Shown here piece after piece: positions 1-6,370 of a stretch of DNA of 12,676 bases. Below the pieces are notes generated by a model, which worked only from the letters and a program-made list of their open reading frames with translations, was not told where the DNA came from and ran no database searches. The translations under genes and the position numbers were made by a program. Source of the DNA: Bacillota bacterium (GTDB taxonomy: Bacteria; Bacillota; Clostridia; Lachnospirales; Lachnospiraceae). Every line of letters begins with the position of its first letter. Within the stretch, counting starts at the first letter, position 1. The stretch spans positions 1-12,676 of the forward strand of contig JAEZLZ010000070.1 of assembly GCA_023415055.1 (NCBI GenBank), read 5' to 3'.

Positions 1-1477
1 GAATATCATCAATGAGTTCCTTCAGAGGATAGCCTTCCTGACGTATCCTCGATTTTAAACCTTCGATCAGGCTGATAAAGGGAGTGAGCTTAGATGCAGT
101 GCGTTCCAGACCGGGGATATATTGAGAACGAGTCAGTGCATCATAGAAGCTCATCTCATTCTGAACGGCATAATCATTGATTCTATCAACCGTAGTCAGA
201 CCGATTCCGCGGCGTGGTACATTGATGATTCTCTTTACCGCAATACTGTCCAGACCATTATCAATCGTCTTCAGATATGCAAGCATATCCTTGATTTCCT
301 TCCGGGCATAGAAGTTTACACTGCCGATGATCTTATAGGGAATGTTGCGAAAGAGCAGCTTCTCCTCGAATAGACGGGATTGTGCATTAGTCCGGTACAG
401 AATAGCGAAGTCATTATAGTGTGCTTTATTGTCATCTACCAGGCTTCGAATCTCAGCTGTAATATAGTCAGCTTCTTCAAAATCAGTACTGAACTGAGTA
501 AAATGTACCGGCTCGCCCTCTTCATTCTCAGTCCAGAGTGATTTGTCCTTACGCCCTTGATTATTGCAAATGACTTCATTGGCTGCATTCAGAATGCTTT
601 TTGTGGAACGGTAATTTTGCTCCAGCTTTATTACGGTTGTGTTTGGAAAGGCTCGCTCAAAATTCAGGATATTGTAGATATTGGCTCCACGGAATTTATA
701 GATGGACTGGTCATCATCACCCACTACACATAGATTATATTCACGTTCGCCATAAGTGTTAATTCCGCTGGCCAGCATATGAATCAAACGAAACTGTGCG
801 GTGTTCGTATCCTGATACTCGTCAACCATAATATAGCGGAAACGATGCTGGTAGAATTCAAGTGCATCTGGATTGGTCTCGAAAAGTTCCACGGTCCGAT
901 AAATCAGGTCATCAAAATCAAGTGCATTACTTAGCCTTAGTCGCTTTTGGTATTCACTGTAGGCCTGGGCATATCTGAGTTGATTCGAATCCCTGCCGGC
1001 ATTTCGGGCAAACTCCTCAGGGGATATTAATTCATCCTTTGCCTTGGATATCACCGACAGGATGGAGCGTTCGTTTGTTTTCTTAGTATCAATATTCAAA
1101 TATTTGCAGATCTCCCGCATCAGAGTCTTTTGGTCATCGGAATCATAGATGGTAAAGCTTCTGCTAAAGCCGAGGGTGTCAATAAATCTTCGAAGAATTC
1201 GCACGCAGGTAGAATGGAAGGTGCTGACCCAGATGTTCTCCGAACCATAGCCTACGATCTTATCTACTCTTTCGCGCATCTCCTTGGCAGCCTTATTCGT
1301 AAAGGTTATTGCCAGAATATTATAAGGATTCACATCCAGTTCCTCAATCAGATAAGCAATCCGGTGAGTCAATACCCTGGTCTTGCCGGAGCCTGCTCCC
1401 GCTAATATTAGTAAAGGTCCTTTATCATGATAAACCGCACGCTTTTGCTCGGGATTTAAAGTGTCATAGATACTCAT
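1..1477 (-). CDS. pcrA: ATP-dependent DNA helicase PcrA/UvrD (N-terminal 492 residues, runs off the left edge)
   Basis: Superfamily 1A 3'-5' DNA helicase that unwinds DNA in excision repair and clears replication or recombination intermediates. Translating the minus strand from ATG 1477 gives a protein beginning MSIYDTLNPEQKRAV, the Q-motif region. Walker A (AGAGSGKT) follows at residues 26-33, then TFTNKAAKEM (motif Ia), VDEYQDTN (motif II), VVGDDDQSIYKFRGA (motif III) and LEQNYRS (motif IV). No stop occurs before the edge, so about 250 C-terminal residues of a roughly 740-residue family protein should lie outside. An AGGCAGG ribosome binding site lies 8 bases upstream of the ATG. The gene is read away from the DUF1836 gene and has its own promoter at 1534-1562. 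A palindrome resembling a LexA box overlaps the expected transcription start. The PcrA/UvrD assignment is firm; the exact orthologue name (pcrA rather than another UvrD paralogue) is slightly less so. Confidence 0.95.
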   Translation of the reverse strand, partial: MSIYDTLNPEQKRAVYHDKGPLLILAGAGSGKTRVLTHRIAYLIEELDVNPYNILAITFTNKAAKEMRERVDKIVGYGSENIWVSTFHSTCVRILRRFIDTLGFSRSFTIYDSDDQKTLMREICKYLNIDTKKTNERSILSVISKAKDELISPEEFARNAGRDSNQLRYAQAYSEYQKRLRLSNALDFDDLIYRTVELFETNPDALEFYQHRFRYIMVDEYQDTNTAQFRLIHMLASGINTYGEREYNLCVVGDDDQSIYKFRGANIYNILNFERAFPNTTVIKLEQNYRSTKSILNAANEVICNNQGRKDKSLWTENEEGEPVHFTQFSTDFEEADYITAEIRSLVDDNKAHYNDFAILYRTNAQSRLFEEKLLFRNIPYKIIGSVNFYARKEIKDMLAYLKTIDNGLDSIAVKRIINVPRRGIGLTTVDRINDYAVQNEMSFYDALTRSQYIPGLERTASKLTPFISLIEGLKSRIRQEGYPLKELIDDI

Positions 1478-1521
1478 TATTTATACCTGCCTGTCCTGTC
1501 ATAATCTGCTTGTGTGACCAC

Positions 1522-1533
1522 AAACATATGTTT
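1522..1533. promoter_or_regulatory. Perfect 12-bp palindrome at the pcrA transcription start, LexA-box-like
   Basis: AAACATATGTTT is a perfect palindrome directly abutting the pcrA -10 box and covering the predicted start site. With one flanking base each side it matches the Firmicute LexA consensus CGAAC-N4-GTTCG at most positions, but both half-sites have A/T where the consensus has G/C next to the AAC/GTT core. Placement is ideal for repression and pcrA is a plausible SOS gene. The mismatch makes the LexA assignment tentative. Confidence 0.4.
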
Positions 1534-1562
1534 ATTATAGCATGAGAGAGAAGCAGTTTCAA
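1534..1562 (-). promoter_or_regulatory. Sigma-A promoter of pcrA
   Basis: Read on the minus strand, TTGAAA (-35, 1557-1562) and TATAAT (-10, 1534-1539) are 17 bases apart. The -10 is preceded by TGC, giving an extended -10 (TGCTATAAT). The predicted start is near 1527, leaving a leader of about 50 bases. An inverted repeat AAGCAG-N8-CTGCTT (1551-1556 and 1565-1570) brackets the -35 hexamer and could be an operator, although such short dyads also arise by chance. Confidence 0.75.
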
Positions 1563-1652
1563 TCCTGCTTTTATTACGGGACAGGATTTAATCATTGCCT
1601 CCCGGAGCAGTTGATTTTGCCGATTTTTCCTATACACATGATTATTTTTGCT

Positions 1653-1681
1653 TTGACATCTAGTAACGGATACTATATAAT
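1653..1681 (+). promoter_or_regulatory. Perfect-consensus sigma-A promoter for the DUF1836 gene
   Basis: TTGACA (1653-1658) and TATAAT (1676-1681) are both exact consensus with an exact 17-base spacer. The expected start is near 1688, which places the GAGGTG ribosome binding site (1688-1693) at the very 5' end of the message and leaves a leader of only about 12-18 bases. Confidence 0.85.
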
Positions 1682-1699
1682 GAGATAGAGGTGATTGGA

Positions 1700-2395
1700 T
1701 TGGAAATGACGAAAGAGGAGTATATCAAGGGTTTGATTGACAGTCTGAAGGATGTTAAATACATCATGCCGGACGATATACCGAATATTGATTTATATAT
1801 GGACCAGGTTACGACGTTTATGGATAAGCATCTTACCTCCTCCAAACGATATAGCGAAGATAAGCTTCTGACTAAGACGATGATAAATAATTACACTAAG
1901 AACGAGCTGCTACCTCCGCCAAATAAAAAGAAATACACGAAGGAGCATATGTTCCTTTTGATTTTTATCTATTATTTCAAAAATATCTTGTCCATTAATG
2001 ATATACAGAGTATCTTTAATCCGTTGACTGACCGGTATTATGGAGGTAAGTCTGAGGTGAAGCTGGAAGATATCTATGAAGAGATCTTTCGGCTGGAGAA
2101 AGAACAGACGGATGCATTAACTAAGGACATGATCCGCAAGATGACGAAAGCAAAGGAATCCTTTACGGAAGTTACCGATCCGGAGGATCAGGAGTTTCTG
2201 ACGATGTTTTCCTTCATCAGTATGCTTTGCTTTGATGTCTATATGAGAAAGCATATGATTGAAAAGATGATCGACAGCTCTCTAATGGGATCCAAGAAGG
2301 AGAGTAAGGCACAGGAAAAGACGGAGAAATCACAGAAAGTACAGAAATTGGATAATGTGAAAAAAGCCGAAAGTAACAAAGCTGCAAAAAAATAA
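1700..2395 (+). CDS. DUF1836 domain protein
   Basis: Cytoplasmic protein of about 230 residues recognised as the DUF1836 family, widespread in clostridia and bacilli and of unknown function, often regarded as a possible DNA-binding regulator. Recognisable features are the N-terminal PDDIPNIDLYMDQVTTFMD stretch, TKTMINNYTKNELLPPP, KKYTKEHMFLLIFIYYFKN and ILSINDIQSIF. The first two resemble a MerR-like helix-turn-helix arrangement. The last ~35 residues are a low-complexity Lys/Glu/Ser/Gln tail, probably disordered. Start choice: TTG 1700 sits 6 bases after the GAGGTG site and ATG 1706 sits 12 bases after. GTG 1691 overlaps that site and lies about 3 bases from the predicted transcript start, so I reject it. 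The true start is 1700 or 1706. The gene is monocistronic and ends before the hairpin region at 2418-2551. Confidence 0.85.
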   Translation: MEMTKEEYIKGLIDSLKDVKYIMPDDIPNIDLYMDQVTTFMDKHLTSSKRYSEDKLLTKTMINNYTKNELLPPPNKKKYTKEHMFLLIFIYYFKNILSINDIQSIFNPLTDRYYGGKSEVKLEDIYEEIFRLEKEQTDALTKDMIRKMTKAKESFTEVTDPEDQEFLTMFSFISMLCFDVYMRKHMIEKMIDSSLMGSKKESKAQEKTEKSQKVQKLDNVKKAESNKAAKK

Positions 2396-2417
2396 TTGTA
2401 TATAGAAGAATGAAACG

Positions 2418-2551
2418 ATAGAAAACACGCTTCGCGAACTTTCTATTGTCATGAATAAAATAAGGTGCTGTACCTAACATAGCAATTTGCATAATGTTTG
2501 GGAACAGCACCTTTGTTCTAATAATTAAGAGTTCGTGAAGCGCACTTTCTA
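2418..2551. repeat. Two degenerate palindromic repeat copies flanking a hairpin
   Basis: A 15-base arm at 2428-2442 can pair with 2528-2542 (GU wobbles allowed), enclosing an inner hairpin at 2462-2513. Each end also looks like a degraded copy of one palindrome. Copy A (2418-2446) has ATAGAAA/TTTCTAT arms around a CGCTTCGCG centre. Copy B (about 2527-2551) has the same ACTTTCTA end and a GTTCGTGAAGCGC core. Both copies carry the direct repeat ACTTTCTA (2438-2445 and 2544-2551). The layout resembles REP/MITE-like intergenic repeats. Whether it recurs elsewhere in the genome cannot be seen here. Confidence 0.55.
2462..2513. terminator. Bidirectional terminator-like hairpin between convergent genes
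   Basis: AAGGTGCTGT (2462-2471) pairs perfectly with ACAGCACCTT (2504-2513), with partial further pairing inside the 32-base loop. On the minus strand the stem is followed by TTATTTTATT, a fair U-tract for the repressor gene. On the plus strand it is followed by TGTTCTAATAATT, which is weaker. Its position between two genes that point at each other fits a shared terminator, although the loop is longer than in a typical intrinsic terminator. Confidence 0.55.
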
Positions 2552-2561
2552 ATGCAGTACC

Positions 2562-2864
2562 TTAATTATCTGAAAACGGATCTTTCATCCTTGCAAATAC
2601 CATATCATATCCATCATTCCCATAATTCAGAGAGCGATTGACCCTGCTGATTGTTGCGGTTGATGCGCCGGTCTTTTCCGCAATCTCCAGGTAGGTCTTA
2701 TGACAACGAAGCATGCGTGCCACTTCAAACCTTTGAGATAAGGATAATAATTCATTCACGGTACAGATATCTTCAAAAAATGTATAACACTCCTCCGAAT
2801 CCTTTAAGCTTAAAATTGCTTCGAATAAATGATCAACAGCAGTAGTTCTGATGTTCTTGCTCAT
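2562..2864 (-). CDS. YerC/YecD-family TrpR-like transcriptional regulator
   Basis: Small (100 aa) helix-turn-helix protein of the TrpR superfamily, YerC/YecD branch. Visible features are the N-terminal helix region (VDHLFEAILSLKDSEECYTF), the LLSLSQRFEVARML helix typical of TrpR-like proteins, and the helix-turn-helix YLEIAEKTGASTATISRVNRS, where the TGAST-ATISR part is the recognition-helix signature. Family members bind DNA as dimers; the ligand and target are unknown. I start at ATG 2864 because AAAGGAG lies 8 bases upstream of it. The in-frame ATG at 2882 would precede that site and have none of its own. In Bacillus subtilis, yerC lies close to pcrA (from memory), so the neighbourhood here is partly conserved. 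Confidence 0.9.
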   Translation of the reverse strand: MSKNIRTTAVDHLFEAILSLKDSEECYTFFEDICTVNELLSLSQRFEVARMLRCHKTYLEIAEKTGASTATISRVNRSLNYGNDGYDMVFARMKDPFSDN

Positions 2865-2914
2865 CGGTAGGACTCCTTTCATCCTGTTGTGATTTAATCA
2901 ATTCACACAGTATA

Positions 2915-2943
2915 ATTTTAACACTTTAAGATGCTGAAGTAAA
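2915..2943 (-). promoter_or_regulatory. Possible promoter of the YerC-family gene
   Basis: On the minus strand TTTACT (2938-2943) and TAAAAT (2915-2920) are 17 bases apart. This is a moderate match to the sigma-A consensus, about 50 bases upstream of the start codon. Confidence 0.4.
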
Positions 2944-3028
2944 GAGCTATTTTATCGAATGAACTACTGTGAACAGCTGCAGGTATCACTGATGTTGAGG
3001 AAAGAGATTGTTTTGCTGCCTTCCTTTC

Positions 3029-3229
3029 TTAGTATAATTTGGGGAATCCAAAGAAAGATCCTCTGGGGGGATAGGGGCGTTGGTCACGGCAAGGCCTTGG
3101 TCCGCATGGACCATGAGGACCTCTTGGGCCGAAAGGGCCTCTCGGTCCATATTCATCATAGCGATCGCGGTAATAGCCACGACGACGTTCTCTGCATCCA
3201 TAGCCATTATAATCATTAAAGCATCCCAT
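3029..3229 (-). CDS. Small basic protein with collagen-like Gly-Pro-X repeat
   Basis: A 66-residue protein starting MGCFNDYNGYGC, followed by a charged Arg/Tyr/Asp-rich stretch (residues 12-27). Six consecutive Gly-Pro-X triplets follow at residues 28-45 (X = R, F, R, H, C, R), then a Pro/Arg/Phe-rich tail. Four cysteines are at 3, 12, 42 and 47. The ATG at 3229 has GAAAGGAG 9 bases upstream; a longer reading from TTG 3238 has no spacing for that site. The Gly and Pro codons vary (GGA/GGC/GGT, CCG/CCT/CCA), so the repeat appears held at protein level rather than being a recent DNA duplication. There is no signal peptide or membrane segment. A possible sigma-K promoter lies just upstream, so a spore-coat or exosporium role is a reasonable guess. 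I do not recognise a named family. Confidence 0.65.
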   Translation of the reverse strand: MGCFNDYNGYGCRERRRGYYRDRYDEYGPRGPFGPRGPHGPCGPRPCRDQRPYPPRGSFFGFPKLY

Positions 3230-3252
3230 CAATATCAACTCCTTTCTACGAT

Positions 3253-3279
3253 TAGTATATGCAGATTGCTAAAAATGGT
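3253..3279 (-). promoter_or_regulatory. Candidate sigma-K-type promoter for the Gly-Pro-X protein
   Basis: On the minus strand CATATACTA (3253-3261) fits the sporulation sigma-K -10 pattern CATAnnnTA. An AC dinucleotide (3278-3279), preceded by C and followed by C, lies 16 bases upstream as in the sigma-K -35. These patterns carry little information, and the predicted start near 3246 gives a leader of only about 17 bases. Treat as a lead only. Confidence 0.3.
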
Positions 3280-3380
3280 GAAATAACTGGCTTACTGTTG
3301 CATTTTGAGGTTTACAAACGAATTGAAACCTATCCTGTAATTCAGAATTAAGATATCCACTATCTTTTTAAGCCACAATT

Positions 3381-3389
3381 TGGTATAAC
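3381..3389 (+). promoter_or_regulatory. Possible extended -10 promoter for the 849-residue gene
   Basis: TGGTATAAC is an extended -10 (TGnTATAAT-like) about 34 bases ahead of the start codon. No good -35 is visible at the right distance, though TTTACA and TGTAAT occur further upstream (3311-3341) with an overlong 19-base spacer. Confidence 0.35.
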
Positions 3390-3422
3390 AGGTTTAAGAA
3401 GAAAGGAAGAGGGAGGTGTCCT

Positions 3423-5972
3423 ATGCAGCATTATGAAAAGGTAAGTACCGGAATGAACGGATTCGATAAAGTGATTGATCACCTGCGTCTGGGAGACAAT
3501 GTAGTATGGCAAGTGAATTCCATCGGCAGCTATAAGGAGATAGTTGATCCTTTTGTTAAACAGGCAAGAGAGGACCATCGTAAACTCATCTATGTACGTT
3601 TCGGTAATCATGCTCCTTTGTTTGAGAAGACAGAGGATATCCTGGTGCAGAGAATCGATGCAACAAAAGGTTTTGAGAGCTTTGCCACAGAGATTCATAA
3701 TATGGTAACCGAGATGGGAATGCAGGCCTTTTATGTCTTTGACTGCCTGACAGATCTTCTGAAGTATTGGTTTTCTGATCTCATGATCGGTAACTTCTTC
3801 CGGGTTACCTGCCCATATCTCTATGAGCTGGATACAATCGCTTATTTTGCAATAATACGAAATGCGCACACCTTCAGCACCATTGCGGGTATCCGCGAGA
3901 CAACCCAACTTTTACTCGACCTATACGATGTGAATCAAAGGCTCTATATACACCCATTGAAGGTCTGGCAGAGATATTCGCCGACCATGTTCTTTCCCCA
4001 TCTGATTCATGAGGAGGAAGCAACCTGTATCACTGCAAGTTCGGAGGCAGCGGAGCTATTCTCCAGTATCCATCTGGGAGAGGACCGATTAGATTACTGG
4101 AATATCGTATTCAGAAGTGTGAGGTCCAGTCTGAATAAGCCAGTTGAGGAACAGCAGGGATTGAAAAAGACATTGATGACGCTGTTGATTGGTAGTGAAT
4201 CAAAGATGCTAGAACTTTGCGACCGATATTTAAGTCTCAGTGATATACTGGATATCTCCTCCCGGGAGATCGGGACCGGCTTTATCGGAGGCAAGAGTGT
4301 GGGTATGCTGCTCGCCAGAAAAATCATCAGTACGGAGGCTAGCGAACAGTTTTTATCCTATCTGGAGCCACATGATTCCTTTTATCTCGGATCAGATATC
4401 TTCTATACCTATATTGTCCAGAACGGTTGGTGGAAGCTTCGAACATTGCAGAAGACGGAGGAGGGGTATTTTCGATATGCACCTGAACTCAAGGAGAAAC
4501 TATTAAGCGGCAGATTCCCAGAAAATATACAGGAACAGTTTATACGTATGCTGGAGTATTTCGGTCAATCACCAATCATTGTGCGCTCAAGTTCTCTGTT
4601 GGAGGATAATTTTGGCAATGCCTTTGCAGGAAAATATGAAAGTGTGTTCTGTGTAAATCAAGGAACACCGCAGGAGAGATATGAAGCTTTTGCTCAAGCT
4701 GTAAGGACGGTATATGCCAGTACAATGAATCAGGATGCTCTGGAATATCGTATGAATCGAGGTCTGTCCTTGAAGGATGAGCAGATGGCAATTCTGATCC
4801 AGCGAGTTTCGGGGGATTATTATGAGGATACCTTCTTTCCTCATGTTGCAGGAGTGGGAAATTCCTCTAATCTCTATGTATGGGATAAGAGTGTGGACGG
4901 CAGTGCGGGGATGCTGCGACTGGTATTCGGACTAGGCACCAGAGCCGTTGACCGGACAGAAGGAGATTACGTAAGAATTGTAAGTCTGGATAATCCGACA
5001 CGATTACCGCTCATTGATTATCAGGACATTAAGAAATTTTCTCAGCATTATGTAGATGTTCTATCTCTACAAGAGAATAAGCACATGGCAAAACCGTTAG
5101 CAGATATCATAACCAAGGACATCAAGGTAAAGAAGGAACTGCTTGCATCGATAGATTATGAGACTTTGGATCGGATTAGGGAATTGGGACATAATCATGT
5201 TGCCACTCCCTATGTGCTGAATTTTAACGGTTTACTGAAGAATACTTCCTTTCCAATCCTGATGAAGGAACTATTGGCATTGTTACAGCGCATCTATGAT
5301 TATCCCGTGGATATTGAATTCACTGCTAATTTTAAAGTAGATGCGAGTTTTAAAATAAATCTGCTTCAATGCAGACCACTTCAAACCAAAGGATTAGGCA
5401 AAGCAGTACCAATACCAAAGCAAGTGGAGGAAAGTAAAATCTTTCTTCGAACGAAGGGAAATTTTATGGGAGGAAATATCCATCTGCCCATAGATTATGT
5501 TGTATCTATTTCACCATCCTCTTATCTTAATCTAAGTGAGACAGAAAAATATTCCGTGGCCAGAATGGTCGGAAGAATCAACCAGATGCTAAAGGGGAAG
5601 AAAGTATTGTTAATCGGGCCCGGACGCTGGGGGACGACTACCCCATCGCTTGGAATACCGGTGCATTTTACCGAGCTGTGTAATATGTCAGTAATTTGTG
5701 AGGTCGCTTCAAGAGAGGAAGGCTTTGAACCGGAGCTATCCTATGGCAGTCACTTCTTTCAGGATCTTGTGGAGGCGAATATTTTCTATGTAGCTGTATT
5801 CGACGGCCAAAAGGATGTGCTCTTTCAACCGGAGCGGTTGCAGCAATATCCTAACTGCTTGTCTGAGCTTTTCCCTCTCGATCGGCCAATGGAGAAGGTC
5901 ATACACATCGCCAGAACACAGGGAATGGAGATTTATTCGGATATCATAAGTCAGATGCTACTTTGCATTTAA
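3423..5972 (+). CDS. KaiC-like/PEP-synthase ATP-grasp fusion protein (PPDK_N domain), no phosphohistidine domain
   Basis: An 849-residue cytoplasmic protein. Residues 1-190 resemble a KaiC/RadA RecA-fold domain (STGMNGFDKVIDHLRLGD at the start; YVFDCLTDLLKYW like a Walker B strand). The P-loop position reads VNSIGSYKEI, lacking the GKT/S needed to bind ATP. Residues ~281-650 are the nucleotide-binding ATP-grasp domain of PEP synthase/pyruvate phosphate dikinase: IGGKSVGML, VRSSSLLED near 387, AFAGKYESVF, ILIQRVSGD, and the closing LLQCRPLQ near 646. The last part carries GPGRWGTTTPSLGIPV (~732) and GSHFFQDLVEA (~775), a conserved C-terminal block I associate with uncharacterised PPDK_N proteins of Bacteroidetes and clostridia. 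The swivelling phosphohistidine domain and the C-terminal PEP/pyruvate barrel are absent, so it cannot be a normal PEP synthase. GGGAGGTG precedes ATG 3423. Substrate unknown. Confidence 0.8.
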   Translation: MQHYEKVSTGMNGFDKVIDHLRLGDNVVWQVNSIGSYKEIVDPFVKQAREDHRKLIYVRFGNHAPLFEKTEDILVQRIDATKGFESFATEIHNMVTEMGMQAFYVFDCLTDLLKYWFSDLMIGNFFRVTCPYLYELDTIAYFAIIRNAHTFSTIAGIRETTQLLLDLYDVNQRLYIHPLKVWQRYSPTMFFPHLIHEEEATCITASSEAAELFSSIHLGEDRLDYWNIVFRSVRSSLNKPVEEQQGLKKTLMTLLIGSESKMLELCDRYLSLSDILDISSREIGTGFIGGKSVGMLLARKIISTEASEQFLSYLEPHDSFYLGSDIFYTYIVQNGWWKLRTLQKTEEGYFRYAPELKEKLLSGRFPENIQEQFIRMLEYFGQSPIIVRSSSLLEDNFGNAFAGKYESVFCVNQGTPQERYEAFAQAVRTVYASTMNQDALEYRMNRGLSLKDEQMAILIQRVSGDYYEDTFFPHVAGVGNSSNLYVWDKSVDGSAGMLRLVFGLGTRAVDRTEGDYVRIVSLDNPTRLPLIDYQDIKKFSQHYVDVLSLQENKHMAKPLADIITKDIKVKKELLASIDYETLDRIRELGHNHVATPYVLNFNGLLKNTSFPILMKELLALLQRIYDYPVDIEFTANFKVDASFKINLLQCRPLQTKGLGKAVPIPKQVEESKIFLRTKGNFMGGNIHLPIDYVVSISPSSYLNLSETEKYSVARMVGRINQMLKGKKVLLIGPGRWGTTTPSLGIPVHFTELCNMSVICEVASREEGFEPELSYGSHFFQDLVEANIFYVAVFDGQKDVLFQPERLQQYPNCLSELFPLDRPMEKVIHIARTQGMEIYSDIISQMLLCI

Positions 5973-6042
5973 AAAATTACCATTTTTCTTTGCAAATAGA
6001 AAATTCAACCTTTTGTGTAAATTTCAGTAGATTAGACCATAC

Positions 6043-6048
6043 TATAAT
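6043..6048 (+). promoter_or_regulatory. -10 element ahead of the 27-residue gene
   Basis: A perfect TATAAT sits 31 bases before the ATG at 6080, predicting a start near 6055. No convincing -35 is at 17 bases. The overlapping CATACTAT (6038-6045) also resembles the sporulation sigma-E -10, so which sigma factor acts is open. Confidence 0.45.
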
Positions 6049-6079
6049 GAACAAGCTATACACAAAAGGAGATGATCTA

Positions 6080-6163
6080 ATGTTTCAATTCAGAAAAGCC
6101 TTTAACAAATTTCAGGAAACCGGATCATTGATGGCACCTAGTTTTAAAGAACCGAAAAAATAG
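6080..6163 (+). CDS. Small 27-residue hypothetical protein
   Basis: A short reading frame starting MFQFRKAFNKFQETGSLM and ending in a Lys/Pro-rich tail (EPKK). It is included because AAAGGAGATGATCT, an almost complete anti-16S complement, lies directly upstream of the ATG (AAAGGAG at 6066-6072), and a perfect TATAAT is 31 bases upstream. The first ~14 residues alternate aromatic and basic positions (FxFRKAFNKF) and could form a short basic amphipathic helix. There is no signal peptide. An in-frame upstream ATG at 5963 would overlap the end of the 849-residue gene and has no ribosome binding site, so I reject that longer form. Function unknown. Confidence 0.55.
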   Translation: MFQFRKAFNKFQETGSLMAPSFKEPKK

Positions 6164-6203
6164 TTGAAACGAAATTAGGATGTATATCGTCATATAACTG
6201 AGA

Positions 6204-6239
6204 GAGGTGACTGTCTTAAAAAAATCAGGCAGTCACTTC
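6204..6239 (+). terminator. 13-bp stem-loop with A-rich loop, terminator-like
   Basis: GAGGTGACTGTCT (6204-6216) pairs with AGGCAGTCACTTC (6227-6239) over 13 positions with two GU wobbles, around the 10-base loop TAAAAAAATC. No U-tract follows on either strand, so it is not a canonical intrinsic terminator. It may end the 27-residue gene's transcript, stabilise its 3' end or be part of a small RNA. Confidence 0.45.
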
Positions 6240-6333
6240 CATCTATCCATTGCAGCCATCATGACAAAACAGAATAGGGATGGAAACTTTTATGGAATTG
6301 TTGTAAGATTAACTGTTAAATTTATACAAAAAA

Positions 6334-6342
6334 TGCTATAAT
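6334..6342 (+). promoter_or_regulatory. Extended -10 promoter of the transglutaminase/dlt-like unit
   Basis: TGCTATAAT is a perfect extended -10. The hexamer 17 bases upstream (TGTTAA at 6314-6319) is a poor -35, as often tolerated with an extended -10. The predicted start is near 6349, downstream of the in-frame ATG at 6347, which supports ATG 6371 as the real start. The remaining 6164-6333 stretch holds only the stem-loop at 6204-6239. Confidence 0.65.
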
Positions 6343-6370
6343 ATGGATGTCGCATGATCGGGAGGATCAA

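Noticed and set aside
2217..2510. Minus-strand reading frame across the end of the DUF1836 gene and the hairpin region
   Set aside because: Overlaps a well-supported gene in antisense and runs into the inverted-repeat structure; no ribosome binding site and no recognisable protein features.
2986..3216. Alternative minus-strand frame in the Gly-Pro-X region
   Set aside because: The frame starting at 3229 has the correctly spaced GAAAGGAG and a structured repeat; this one has neither.
2959..3219. Plus-strand reading frame opposite the Gly-Pro-X gene
   Set aside because: Antisense shadow: His/Asp-rich low-complexity product arises from the complementary repeat, and there is no ribosome binding site.
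4587..4844. Minus-strand frames inside the 849-residue gene
   Set aside because: Antisense shadows of a gene with clear conserved motifs; no independent signals.
3423..5972. Annotation as a normal PEP synthase or pyruvate phosphate dikinase
   Set aside because: The phosphohistidine and PEP/pyruvate-binding barrel domains are missing; only the ATP-grasp domain is shared.
5963..6079. N-terminal extension of the 27-residue protein
   Set aside because: Would overlap the end of the 849-residue gene, lacks a ribosome binding site, and lies upstream of the TATAAT box and the strong AAAGGAG site.
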